Source of the DNA: Duganella callida
GTDB taxonomy: Bacteria > Pseudomonadota > Gammaproteobacteria > Burkholderiales > Burkholderiaceae_D
Length of the DNA stretch: 33,676 nucleotides
Reading direction: 5' to 3'
Assembly (NCBI RefSeq): GCF_004614165.1
Contig: NZ_SPVG01000268.1
Coordinates: 1 to 33,676, forward strand
Shown here: positions 25,974 to 33,676 of the stretch, in pieces
Layout: each line of letters starts with the position of its first letter
How positions within the stretch are numbered: the stretch's first letter is position 1
Position numbers and translations under genes: made by a program
Notes under the pieces: model-generated
What the model was told of the DNA's origin: nothing
Databases searched by the model: none
Seen by the model: the letters and a program-made list of their open reading frames with translations, nothing else

Positions 25974-26567
25974 TCAATGTGCCGTTCGCGGCGGCACCGT
26001 AATCGTTCCGCGTCCGCCCAGCGTGATCTGGCGGGTGGCGTTGTTCGCCTTCATGCCGGTGCCGGTGGCGGTCGAGCGGCCGGAGTTCATTTCGACGGGT
26101 GCGTCGGTTTCCATGCGCTCCTCGTCCGGGTACACGGTCAGCGTACTGGACTTGAGACGCAGCTCCTGCGCTTGCGGCGTCGCCGGCCGCAGCACATCCA
26201 CATTACCACTCAGCTTGACGCGCGTATTGTTCTGATCGACCACCGCCGTCTGCGCGTGGATATTCATCGGCGGCTGGTCGCCCGACAGGCTGTGCACGTA
26301 CGGCTTGTCGATCAGCGACGAGTCGTCGGCCGGCCGGTGCGTCAGCTTGTCGCCGGAGACGATGTAGGCCGGCTGGCCCAGCTTGTTCATGCGTACCGTA
26401 CTGAAGCGATCGATGATGTAATCGGGCTCGTTGCGGAACTGGTCGATCTCGGCCTGCTGGCCGGACTGGTTGACCACCTGCACCAGCCAGAAGCTGCCGA
26501 CGGCCACGAAGACGCCGACCACCATGATCACAGTCAGTTGCCAGCGATGGGCTGTTCTTTTACGCAT
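25974..26567 (-). CDS. lptC: LPS export protein LptC
   Basis: 197 residues with an N-terminal membrane anchor (LTVIMVVGVFVAVGSFWLVQ, about 11-30), then a periplasmic LptC/OstA-like domain (DYIIDRFSTVRMNKLGQPAY, VKLSGNVDVLRP, TLTVYPDEERMETDAPVEM). LptC links the LptBFG transporter to the LptA bridge. It lies 13 nt after kdsC and ahead of lptA in the conserved kdsD-kdsC-lptC-lptA-lptB order. Confidence 0.93.
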   Translation of the reverse strand: MRKRTAHRWQLTVIMVVGVFVAVGSFWLVQVVNQSGQQAEIDQFRNEPDYIIDRFSTVRMNKLGQPAYIVSGDKLTHRPADDSSLIDKPYVHSLSGDQPPMNIHAQTAVVDQNNTRVKLSGNVDVLRPATPQAQELRLKSSTLTVYPDEERMETDAPVEMNSGRSTATGTGMKANNATRQITLGGRGTITVPPRTAH

Positions 26568-26579
26568 GACGATATCCTA

Positions 26580-27110
26580 TCAGACCAGGAATTGCGCCAT
26601 CACGCGCGCGTACGTGCCTTGGGCATGCATCAACAATTCGCACACTTCGCGCACGGCGCCACGGCCGCCGAAGGCGGTGGTGGTGTGATGGGCACGCTCC
26701 AGCACTTCCTTGCGGCCGTTCGGCACGGCCACCGCCAGCCCCACACGCGCCAGGATCGGCAGGTCCACCACATCGTCGCCGATGAAGCCGACCTGCTCGG
26801 CGCTGAGGCCAGTCTTTTCCAGCAGCGCGTTGAACGGCGTCAGCTTGTCATGGCCGCCCTGGTGCAGATGGCTGATGCCGAGATCGGCCGCGCGCCGGAT
26901 CACCTGCGGCGAGGTGCGCGCGCTGATGATCGCGGTCTGGATGCCGGCTTCCTGGATCAGCTTGATGCCCAGGCCGTCCTGCACGTTAAAGGTTTTCAAG
27001 GCTTCGCCATCGGCGCCGTAATGCAGGCTGCCGTCGGTCAGCACGCCGTCGACGTCGAAGATCATCAGCTTGACGCGCGCGGCGCGTTCCACATAAGTCA
27101 GTTCGCTCAT
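26580..27110 (-). CDS. kdsC: 3-deoxy-D-manno-octulosonate 8-phosphate phosphatase KdsC
   Basis: 176-residue HAD-family phosphatase, the usual tetrameric KdsC size. Motif I IFDVDGVLTDGSL carries the nucleophile and acid Asp pair, motif II is AIISAR, and FIGDDVVDLPIL is motif IV. It removes phosphate from KDO-8-P to give Kdo for lipid A assembly. The gene lies 11 nt after kdsD. Confidence 0.95.
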   Translation of the reverse strand: MSELTYVERAARVKLMIFDVDGVLTDGSLHYGADGEALKTFNVQDGLGIKLIQEAGIQTAIISARTSPQVIRRAADLGISHLHQGGHDKLTPFNALLEKTGLSAEQVGFIGDDVVDLPILARVGLAVAVPNGRKEVLERAHHTTTAFGGRGAVREVCELLMHAQGTYARVMAQFLV

Positions 27111-27121
27111 CAGGTCACTCG

Positions 27122-28111
27122 TTAAATCACTTTTGCGCGGGTCAGGTCATGGATGTGCAGCGCGCCGACCAGCTTGCCGTCGGCATCGGTCACCAGCATC
27201 TGGTTGATGCGGAACTGTTCCATCACGGCCACCGCGTCCACCGCCATCTTTTCCTCGGAAATGGTGCGCGGGTTGGCATGCATCACATCGCCGATGACGA
27301 TCCGGGTAAAGTCCTGCACCTTTTCGATCATGCGGCGCAGGTCGCCGTCGGTGAACACGCCGACCGGCTTGTTGTCGGCATCGACGATGGCCGTCATGCC
27401 CATGCCCTTCTGGGTGATCTCCAGCAGCGCGTCGGTCAGCTTGACGCCGGCGGTCACGCGCGGCACCGCGTCGCCGCTGCGCATCACGTCGCGCACGTGG
27501 GTCAGCAGACGGCGGCCCAGCGCGCCGCCCGGATGCGAGCGGGCAAAATCTTCTTCCTTGAAACCGCGCAGATCCAGCAGCGCCACGGCGATGGCGTCGC
27601 CCAGCGCCAGCGTCACGGTGGTGGACGTGGTCGGCGCCAGGTTCATCGGGCACGCTTCTTTCTCGACCGCCACGTTCAGGTGCACGTCGGCGACGCGCGC
27701 CAGGCTGGAGCCCGGCTTGCCGGTGATGGCGATGACTTTGCTGCCCATGCGTTTTACGACCGGCAGAATGGTCATCAGTTCCGAACTTTCGCCGGAATAC
27801 GAAATCGCGATGAAGGCATCGTCGGCGGTGACCATGCCGAGGTCGCCATGGGCCGCCTCGGCCGGATGGACGAACAGCGCCGGCGTGCCGGTCGAGGCCA
27901 GGGTCGCCGCGATCTTGCGGCCGATGTGGCCGGACTTGCCGATGCCGGACACGACCACGCGGCCCGTGCAGTTCAGCAGCAGGGAAATCGCCTGCACCAC
28001 GCTGTCGTCGTGCTCCAGCCGGGCGTTCAGGGCATGGATGGCATCCGCTTCATTTTGCAGGGTGTCTCGGGCAAGACGCAGTGCCGTTTTTGCATCAAAA
28101 GCTTTCAGCAT
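27122..28111 (-). CDS. kdsD: Arabinose-5-phosphate isomerase KdsD (KpsF/GutQ family)
   Basis: 329 residues from MLKAFDAKTAL. It interconverts ribulose-5-P and arabinose-5-P, the first committed precursor of Kdo. The SIS domain has VVVSGIGKSGHIGRKIAATL and FVHPAEAAHGDLGMV; two CBS domains fill about 205-325. The start is uncertain: ATG at 28135 (MSVTHEKT) is also in frame, and a TATACT at 28141-28146 would begin transcription right at that ATG. The shorter start matches family length better and allows a leader. Confidence 0.93.
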   Translation of the reverse strand: MLKAFDAKTALRLARDTLQNEADAIHALNARLEHDDSVVQAISLLLNCTGRVVVSGIGKSGHIGRKIAATLASTGTPALFVHPAEAAHGDLGMVTADDAFIAISYSGESSELMTILPVVKRMGSKVIAITGKPGSSLARVADVHLNVAVEKEACPMNLAPTTSTTVTLALGDAIAVALLDLRGFKEEDFARSHPGGALGRRLLTHVRDVMRSGDAVPRVTAGVKLTDALLEITQKGMGMTAIVDADNKPVGVFTDGDLRRMIEKVQDFTRIVIGDVMHANPRTISEEKMAVDAVAVMEQFRINQMLVTDADGKLVGALHIHDLTRAKVI

Positions 28112-28140
28112 TGTTTTTTCATGGGTTACACTCATGCCCA

Positions 28141-28146
28141 AGTATA
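28141..28146 (-). promoter_or_regulatory. -10 element upstream of kdsD
   Basis: TATACT on the minus strand, with no convincing -35. The predicted transcript start is near 28134. It could drive kdsD-kdsC-lptCAB-rpoN-hpf. Confidence 0.4.
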
Positions 28147-28236
28147 GCCGATTGAGAAAGCAAAAAACTTGCCAGTCACAACATCCGTGCCCTGAGGGCC
28201 CACAAACAACGAACTTTTTTTACTGGCGATGTTGAA

Positions 28237-30222
28237 ATGACGTTTTCACCTCTGGAATTGACATTGTTGTTGCTGGGCAGCGCCGTGCTGGGCGTGGTTG
28301 CTTTCCGCATGATGCACCTGCCGCCGATGCTGGGCTACCTGACCGTCGGCATCCTGATCGGCCCCCACGCGCTGGGCCTGGCCGAACAGAGCGAAACCAC
28401 CCACGGCCTGGCCGAGTTCGGCGTGGTGTTCCTGATGTTTTCCATCGGCCTCGAATTTTCCCTGCCCAAGCTGAAAGCCATGCGCGCCATCGTGTTCGGG
28501 CTGGGATTGGCGCAGGTAGTGCTCACTATCGTTGCCACCATGATTTTCGGCTGGGCCATGGCGACGCAGTTGCCGCCACAGCTGCACATCAGCTGGCAGG
28601 CTTCGTTCGCGCTGGGCGGCGCGCTGGCGATGTCGTCGACCGCCATCGTCTCCAAGATGCTGACCGAGCGGCTCGAGCTCGAAAGCGAACATGGCCGCAA
28701 AATCATCGGCATCCTGCTATTCCAGGATCTGGCGGTGGTGCCGCTGCTGATCCTGATCCCGTCGCTGGGCGAGCGGCCCGACGCCCTGGCCGAGACGCTG
28801 GGCTGGGCCGCGCTGAAGGCGGTGGTGGTGCTGGCCCTGCTGTTCGCGGTCGGCCACAAGGTCACGCGCGGCTGGTTCACCATCGTGGTCAAGCGCCGCT
28901 CGCAGGAGCTGTTCATGCTGAACCTGCTGCTGGTGGTGATGGCGGCCGCCTGGATCACCGAGCGCGCCGGCCTGTCGCTGGCCCTGGGTGCCTTCGTCGC
29001 CGGCATGCTGATTTCCGAGACCGAATACAAGCACCAGGTGGAAGAGGACATCAAGCCGTTCCGCGATGTGCTGCTGGGGCTGTTCTTCATCACCATCGGC
29101 ATGCTGCTCAACCTGCAACTGGTGCTGGCCAACTGGTGGCTGGTGCTGTTGCTGCTGTGCGCGCCGGTGCTGCTGAAGTTCGCGCTGATCGCCGGCCTCG
29201 CCAAGCTGTTCGGTTCATCCGACGGCGTATCCATGCGCATCGGCCTGGCGCTGGCCCAGGCCGGCGAATTCGGCTTCGTGCTGCTGAACCTGGCGTCCGG
29301 GCACAACCTGATGGATGCCTACATCGTGCAGGTGGTGCTGGCGTCGATGGTGCTGTCGATGCTGGTGGCGCCGTTCATCATCGCGCAGTCGGACAAGATC
29401 GTGATGAAGTTTTCCAGCAACGAATGGATGATGCAGTCGCTGCAGCTGACCAGGATCGCCAGCCGCACCATGTCCACCAACAAGCACGTGATCGTGTGCG
29501 GCTTCGGCCGCAGCGGCCAGCGCCTGGCGACCCTGCTGGCGGAAGAAAAAATCGACTATCACGCGCTCGACATGGACCCGGAGCGCGTGCAGGAAGCGCA
29601 GTCGGCCGGCGCCAACGTCTCCTACGGCGATGCCGGCCGGCGCGAGAGCCTGGTGGCCGCCGGCATCTACCGCGCCAGCGCGGTGGTGATTTCCTATGCC
29701 GACACGCCGTCCGCGCTGCGCGTGCTGCACCAGGTGAACGAACTGACGCCGGCGCTGCCGGTGATCGTGCGCTCGCACGACGATACCGATCTGGACCGGC
29801 TGAAGGCGGCCGGTGCGGCCGAGGTGGTGCCGGAAGTAATGGAAGGCAGCCTGATGCTGGCCTCGCACGCGCTGGTGATGCTGGGCGTACCGCTGCGGCG
29901 CGTGGTGCACCGGGTGCAGGCGGCGCGCGAGGAACGCTATGCCTCGCTGCGCGGCTACTTCCCCGGCGTGAACGATGCGGATGAGGATTCGGAGCAGGAA
30001 GAACGGCTGCATTCGGTGACGCTGACCGGCAGCGCCGGCTGCGTCGGCCGCGAGCTCGGTTCGATCGATGTCGCCGGCTGCGGCGCCGAAGTGGCCAGCA
30101 TCCGCCGCGGCAAGGGTGGACTGGAAGTGTCGCCGGACACCATGCTGCAGGCCGGCGACGTGGTGGTGCTGCGCGGCGCGGCCGACGCCGTCAACCGCGC
30201 CGAACAACGCCTGCTGCGCTGA
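28237..30222 (+). CDS. Monovalent cation:proton antiporter-2 (Kef/YbaL-type) with RCK domains
   Basis: 661 residues. The N-terminal ~385 form the CPA2 membrane domain with many hydrophobic helices (LTLLLLGSAVLGVVAFRMMH, GYLTVGILIGPHALGL, EFGVVFLMFSIGLEFS and others). A cytoplasmic RCK_N domain begins at HVIVCGFGRSGQRLA (about 415), a Rossmann NAD-binding signature, and an RCK_C domain ends the protein (GCGAEVASIRRGKGGLEVSP). Probably a K+/H+ antiporter or K+ efflux system. It is divergent from kdsD, a placement familiar from Burkholderia. Its TGA abuts the stop of the next convergent gene. Confidence 0.93.
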   Translation: MTFSPLELTLLLLGSAVLGVVAFRMMHLPPMLGYLTVGILIGPHALGLAEQSETTHGLAEFGVVFLMFSIGLEFSLPKLKAMRAIVFGLGLAQVVLTIVATMIFGWAMATQLPPQLHISWQASFALGGALAMSSTAIVSKMLTERLELESEHGRKIIGILLFQDLAVVPLLILIPSLGERPDALAETLGWAALKAVVVLALLFAVGHKVTRGWFTIVVKRRSQELFMLNLLLVVMAAAWITERAGLSLALGAFVAGMLISETEYKHQVEEDIKPFRDVLLGLFFITIGMLLNLQLVLANWWLVLLLLCAPVLLKFALIAGLAKLFGSSDGVSMRIGLALAQAGEFGFVLLNLASGHNLMDAYIVQVVLASMVLSMLVAPFIIAQSDKIVMKFSSNEWMMQSLQLTRIASRTMSTNKHVIVCGFGRSGQRLATLLAEEKIDYHALDMDPERVQEAQSAGANVSYGDAGRRESLVAAGIYRASAVVISYADTPSALRVLHQVNELTPALPVIVRSHDDTDLDRLKAAGAAEVVPEVMEGSLMLASHALVMLGVPLRRVVHRVQAAREERYASLRGYFPGVNDADEDSEQEERLHSVTLTGSAGCVGRELGSIDVAGCGAEVASIRRGKGGLEVSPDTMLQAGDVVVLRGAADAVNRAEQRLLR

Positions 30223-31344
30223 TCACTTGGTCGGCGCCGGCCTGGCGTCGATCTTCACACGGAACAGGCCGTACGATTTCTCGCGCTGGTCGTGGCCGCC
30301 GTGGAAAATCGCCTGGCGGTGCAGCTGGTTGGCGGTGAAGTACAGATACCCATCCGGCCCGATCGACATGGTATCCGGCCACAGCAGACGGCCGTCGCTG
30401 GCGATGGTGGTCCAGCTGCCATCCGGCGCGCGCTTGCGGATGCTGTTGTGCTCATAGTCGGTGGCGTACAGCGCGCCATTCGCATCGGCTTCCAGGCCGT
30501 CCGACGCGCCCTTCTCGCCCAGATCCTTGACCGCCGCCGCCAGTTGCGCCTCGCTCACCTTGGGATCGCGCAGCAGCGCGGCCGGCACCGAGTACAGGTG
30601 GCGGCTCGACAGCGGGCTGTAGTACAAAGTCTGGCCATCGGCCGACAGCGCGATCCCATCCGACGCCACCGTGAACTTCTGCGTGCTGCCGTCGCCAGTG
30701 CGCACTTTCATGCTCTCGCCTTCCACCGTCGGAATGAAATCGGGATCGGGCGAGGTGGAGGCGTGGCCGCTCAAACGGCGCTGCGCCTTGCCGCTGGCCA
30801 GATCGAGCACGATGATGGCGCCCGGACCGCTCAGCGAGGAATCCGTCACATACGCCACGCCCTGCGCGCCGACACGGAAATCGAAGCGTACATCGTTGAC
30901 GTAGGTGGTCGGCAGAATCACGCTGGATGGGAAGGCGATGCTTATGCTGACCTGGTCGGTGGCCAGATCGACCGCCACCAGCTTGGGCGCTTTCGGTGCG
31001 GCAAAGCCCGGCGCCGAAGTATCCAGCACCCACAGCTTGCCGCGGCCGTCGGCCACCACGCTCTGCACACTGGAGAAATCGGCATTCGCGGCCTGGCTCG
31101 GATAGGCCACCACGCGGCCATCGCGCAGCTCGCCCACGCTGAATTTCACATCATCGCCCCACTGCGGGAAATTGACGAAGATACGGCCGGTCTCGGACAC
31201 GCTGACGCCGGTCGGCATGGCGTCATGGAAGGCAAACACGCGCTCGGCGTGGCCGATCGGTCGTTCCTGCGGCACGCTCTCGGCAGCCTGCACGTTGAGG
31301 GAAAACGCCAGGGCGATGGCGGCGGCGATGCGGATGGTTTTCAT
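30223..31344 (-). CDS. Yellow / major royal jelly family (MRJP) secreted beta-propeller protein
   Basis: 373 residues with a signal peptide (MKTIRIAAAIALAFSLNVQA). The MRJP/yellow propeller is recognised from GRIFVNFPQWGDDVKFSVGE, LWVLDTSAPGF, TTYVNDVRFDF with AYVTDSSLSGPGAIIVLDL, DGIALSADGQTLYYSPLSSR, and YATDYEHNSIRKR / LLWPDTMSIGPDGYLYFTAN. Insect homologues include dopachrome tautomerase-like proteins; bacterial ones are mostly uncharacterised, some resembling gluconolactonases. The convergent stop codons (TGA|TCA) leave no gap to the antiporter gene. Confidence 0.85.
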   Translation of the reverse strand: MKTIRIAAAIALAFSLNVQAAESVPQERPIGHAERVFAFHDAMPTGVSVSETGRIFVNFPQWGDDVKFSVGELRDGRVVAYPSQAANADFSSVQSVVADGRGKLWVLDTSAPGFAAPKAPKLVAVDLATDQVSISIAFPSSVILPTTYVNDVRFDFRVGAQGVAYVTDSSLSGPGAIIVLDLASGKAQRRLSGHASTSPDPDFIPTVEGESMKVRTGDGSTQKFTVASDGIALSADGQTLYYSPLSSRHLYSVPAALLRDPKVSEAQLAAAVKDLGEKGASDGLEADANGALYATDYEHNSIRKRAPDGSWTTIASDGRLLWPDTMSIGPDGYLYFTANQLHRQAIFHGGHDQREKSYGLFRVKIDARPAPTK

Positions 31345-31451
31345 GGCGGGCCTTTCAAAGCGGAGTTAAGTTGTAGCCATCTTATTACCTGCCATAACGC
31401 AGATAAACCAGCTCAACAAAACAACTCTTTCAAGGGAGCGCCGAAAATCGC

Positions 31452-32618
31452 TTATCCCGGCAACAGGCTGACCACGCGGTTGCGGCCGCCATCCTTGGCC
31501 GCGTACAACAGCTCGTCGGCACGCGCGATCAGCTCGCGGGCGATAGCTTCGGCCTCGCCGTCCGCCGCCGGGTCCAGGCTGGCCACGCCGATCGACACCG
31601 TCACCGACAGCCGCAGCTCGGGCGACAACACAATCATGCTGTTGGCGACGCTGGCGCGGATGCGCTCGGCCACGAAGGCCGCGCTGTCCAGGTTGGCGTT
31701 GATCAGCAGCGCCACGAATTCCTCGCCGCCGAAGCGCGCCAGCGCATCGGAGGTGCGCAGCTCGTTCTTGATGCGCGCCGACACTTCGCGCAGCACCTCG
31801 TCGCCGCCGCCATGGCCGACCGTGTCGTTGACGCGCTTGAAGTGATCGATGTCGATGTACATGAAGGAAATCGGATATTGCTGTCGGCGTGCGCGCGCGA
31901 TCTCTTCCAGCAGGCGGCGGTCGATGTAGCGGCGGTTGTAGACACCGGTCAGCGAATCGGTCAGGCCGATGTACTTCAGCATCTCGTTGCTGATCACGTT
32001 TTCCAAGCAGATGGCAATGATCGAGGCCATGTGCTCGATGAAATCCGTGCCCAGGCTGGGCGTGAAGCGGGTCGGGTCGCAGCTGCCCAGGTTCAGGCTG
32101 CCGATGATGCGGCGGTTGCGCAGCAGCGGCACCAGCGCCACGCTCTGCAGGCCGGACGGCGCGGTCGGGAACGTGGCCGCGTGACGCTGCGCGTCGTACA
32201 TGCCGAGGATGGGCTTGGGCGTGGGCGAATAGGCGTTGCGGCGGCCCAGGTCGAAGCCCAGGCCGTTGATGTTTTCGACGAACTGCAGACCGGGAAAATC
32301 CTCGAACACCACGTCCAGCTTGAGCATGACGGTGCGGATGTCGGCATCTTCGTCCACCAGCGTCAGGGTAACGCTGTCGAGTTCGGAAATGATGGGCAGC
32401 ACGCGGAAGATGGTACCGACCAGCTCGGGGAAGTTACTGGCGCTGACAATCTCCAGGTCGAACGCCTGGTGCCGGGTCATGATGGAATGGTTGCGTTCCG
32501 CCTGCTCCAGCAGGTAGGCCATGCGCGCACGCAGGGCACGGTTTTCCGCCGCCAGCTCCTTCACCTGATCGGCGGGATCTGCCTGCGGCGCCAGTTTGCC
32601 TGTTGCGGTCTGTGTCAT
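31452..32618 (-). CDS. Diguanylate cyclase with DUF484/GAF sensor
   Basis: 388 residues. Residues 20-50 form a helix of coiled-coil type (VKELAAENRALRARMAYLLE), 50-210 a DUF484/GAF-like sensor (SALVPLL-type core: SVALVPLLRNRRIIGSLNLG), and 215-385 the GGDEF domain. The active-site motif is GGEEF (297-301); an RTSD inhibitory site (288-291) lies five residues before it, so the enzyme should make c-di-GMP and be product-inhibited. DSLTGVYNRR (221-230) is the conserved entry motif. It is cytosolic, with no membrane segment. Shine-Dalgarno GAAGGG is present. Confidence 0.93.
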   Translation of the reverse strand: MTQTATGKLAPQADPADQVKELAAENRALRARMAYLLEQAERNHSIMTRHQAFDLEIVSASNFPELVGTIFRVLPIISELDSVTLTLVDEDADIRTVMLKLDVVFEDFPGLQFVENINGLGFDLGRRNAYSPTPKPILGMYDAQRHAATFPTAPSGLQSVALVPLLRNRRIIGSLNLGSCDPTRFTPSLGTDFIEHMASIIAICLENVISNEMLKYIGLTDSLTGVYNRRYIDRRLLEEIARARRQQYPISFMYIDIDHFKRVNDTVGHGGGDEVLREVSARIKNELRTSDALARFGGEEFVALLINANLDSAAFVAERIRASVANSMIVLSPELRLSVTVSIGVASLDPAADGEAEAIARELIARADELLYAAKDGGRNRVVSLLPG

Positions 32619-32650
32619 GTGCCCTTCACCCCGATGTCATGCGTCTCTCA

Positions 32651-32679
32651 ACATTACGCCAAGTTTAAGTTCTTGTGAA
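32651..32679 (-). promoter_or_regulatory. Putative promoter of the diguanylate cyclase
   Basis: Minus-strand TTCACA (32679-32674), 17 bp, TAATGT (32656-32651). A GTTC-TTGT-GAAC inverted repeat at 32669-32680 overlaps the -35 and may be an operator. Confidence 0.4.
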
Positions 32680-32691
32680 CATTTTACTTGT

Positions 32692-33543
32692 TTAAAAAGC
32701 CAGTGTGACAACGATTTCCTGGCCGACCCGCACACGCTGCTCGTCGCCGCCGGTCAGGATCGCGTTCATGCCGAAGCACAAGGCGCCGTCCAGTTCCGGC
32801 TTGGCGCGGTAGCTTTGCATGACGTACATCGGGTCCGGACCGAACTCGCCGGTTTCCTGGTTAATCGACGGCATCGGGCAGCGCGGGCAGGGCTTGACCG
32901 GCTTCAGCGTGACATCGCCGATCGCGAACGATTCGGCGTAGTCTTCCTCGAAGGCGTCGACGCCGTCGATGACGATGTTGGGACGGAAGCGGTTCATCTG
33001 CAGCGCGCCGCGCCCGGCCGCCGCCAGTTTCTGGTTCAGGTCGTCCAGCGAGCCGGTGCCGATCACCAGGATCGGGTAGCCGTCCGAGAACATGGTGGTG
33101 GCCTGCACGCCACCGGTCCACTTGGTGCTGACGGCGCGTTGGGCCTTGGCGTGGAAGCGCACCAGCCGGCATGGCACGCCGATGGCTTTGCTGAACCAGG
33201 TGGCGGTCAGCTCGTCGCAATCGTAGGCCAGCACGGTGTCGTCCCAGATGCGGGTGGTGACGGTCGGCGCGCTGTCCGGATCGGGCAGGCCCAGCGGGAT
33301 TTCCAGGCGCAGCATGCCCGGCGCCTGCACTTCCAGCGTGGTCGCCTTCAGCGTCGGCTTGATCAGCGCCATGCGCGGATATTCGCGCTGCGTCAGGCAA
33401 TTGCCGGCCAGGTCCACCACCATCCATTCGCGGTCATAGATCTGCTCGGACATCAGCCCCATGGTGGTCACCGTGGCTTCCGCCAGGGACAGGCCGGCGC
33501 AGGACTTGATCGGGTAGAGCGTGATGGCGGACAGGGTCGGCAT
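32692..33543 (-). CDS. MOSC domain protein (YcbX/mARC-like)
   Basis: 283 residues: an N-terminal MOSC beta-barrel (LYPIKSCAGLSL, DREWMVVDLAGNCLTQRE) and a C-terminal MOSC domain (NRFRPNIVIDGVDAFEED, with the Cys in KPCPRCPMPSINQETGEFG). Proteins of this type carry a molybdenum cofactor and reduce N-hydroxylated compounds (YcbX, mARC), although many use remains unproven. No ferredoxin domain is fused. The start codon overlaps the preceding gene's stop (TAATG), giving translational coupling. Confidence 0.9.
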   Translation of the reverse strand: MPTLSAITLYPIKSCAGLSLAEATVTTMGLMSEQIYDREWMVVDLAGNCLTQREYPRMALIKPTLKATTLEVQAPGMLRLEIPLGLPDPDSAPTVTTRIWDDTVLAYDCDELTATWFSKAIGVPCRLVRFHAKAQRAVSTKWTGGVQATTMFSDGYPILVIGTGSLDDLNQKLAAAGRGALQMNRFRPNIVIDGVDAFEEDYAESFAIGDVTLKPVKPCPRCPMPSINQETGEFGPDPMYVMQSYRAKPELDGALCFGMNAILTGGDEQRVRVGQEIVVTLAF

Positions 33544-33676
33544 TACTCCTCCGACGGCGCCGGCTTATCGGCCTTGGCCTTGGGCGGACGCGGACGACGC
33601 GCGGCTGGCTTGCGTGCCGGCTTGACGTCCGCCTGCGCGGCAGGGCCGGCACGGACGCGGCGCCTTTGCCACGGCC
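33543..33676 (-). CDS. Basic Lys/Arg/Pro-rich C-terminal tail of an upstream gene (partial)
   Basis: Only the last 43 codons and a TAA are in the window. They read as a basic disordered tail (RRRVRAGPAAQADVKPARKP, then AARRPRPPKAKADKPAPSEE). Such tails are common on DEAD-box RNA helicases (RhlE type) of this group, but no core domain is visible, so the family is a guess. The stop and the MOSC start overlap by one base. Confidence 0.55.
   Translation of the reverse strand, partial: PWQRRRVRAGPAAQADVKPARKPAARRPRPPKAKADKPAPSEE

Overview
The window is chromosomal DNA from a high-GC betaproteobacterium. Its gene content (ubiE with a Tim44-like neighbour, a DUF3683 FAD/Fe-S oxidoreductase, ptsN-hprK-rapZ, kdsD-kdsC-lptCAB-rpoN-hpf, unimodular QueF) points to Burkholderiales, most likely Oxalobacteraceae of the Massilia/Duganella/Janthinobacterium type. 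That placement rests on recognised protein families and remembered gene orders, not on a search. I see no rRNA, tRNA, CRISPR array, intact insertion sequence or phage gene.

Layout. Positions 1-917 (minus) hold the start of a Tim44-domain gene and ubiE, the front of a ubiquinone-biosynthesis operon. Positions 960-4086 form an accessory segment: a secreted alpha/beta hydrolase, a decayed NtaA/SnaA-type flavin monooxygenase, an unidentified C-terminal gene fragment, an internally deleted sulfonate-type ABC binding protein, a frameshifted PIN-domain toxin and an 88-residue partner-like protein. It ends in a 19-bp perfect inverted repeat. Positions 4083-8973 (minus) carry DUF971, HIT and DUF3683 genes in one operon. 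Positions 9198-13005 hold yqaA, ilvA, a protein with eight CxxC pairs, and queF. Positions 13060-14900 are a divergent SDR/AraC pair.

Positions 15186-17541 (plus) are ptsN-hprK-rapZ with conspicuous RNA hairpins in both gene junctions. Positions 17542-22480 (minus) are a TonB-dependent receptor, an alginate-lyase-like enzyme and a 3-hydroxyisobutyryl-CoA hydrolase-like gene. They look like a carbohydrate uptake and degradation operon whose upstream region carries two copies of a 13-bp LacI-like motif exactly 120 bp apart. Positions 22699-28111 (minus) are hpf, rpoN, lptB, lptA, lptC, kdsC and kdsD, the Kdo/LPS-transport and sigma-54 cluster, with a divergent Kef-type antiporter at 28237-30222. 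Positions 30223-33676 (minus) hold a yellow/major-royal-jelly-family protein, a DUF484-GGDEF diguanylate cyclase, a MOSC protein and the basic tail of an upstream gene.

The most interesting points are: (1) the rpoN-hpf and ptsN-hprK-rapZ blocks, which I remember as contiguous in related bacteria, are here inverted relative to each other and separated by the alginate-type operon; (2) a GNRA-capped hairpin just upstream of hprK and another directly in front of rapZ; (3) the paired operator motif upstream of the TonB receptor; (4) a graveyard of deleted sulfur-scavenging genes and a broken toxin between ubiE and DUF971. No single clearly new system is proven. The strongest candidates for new biology are the RNA structures in ptsN-hprK-rapZ, the eight-CxxC protein and the PIN/88-residue pair.
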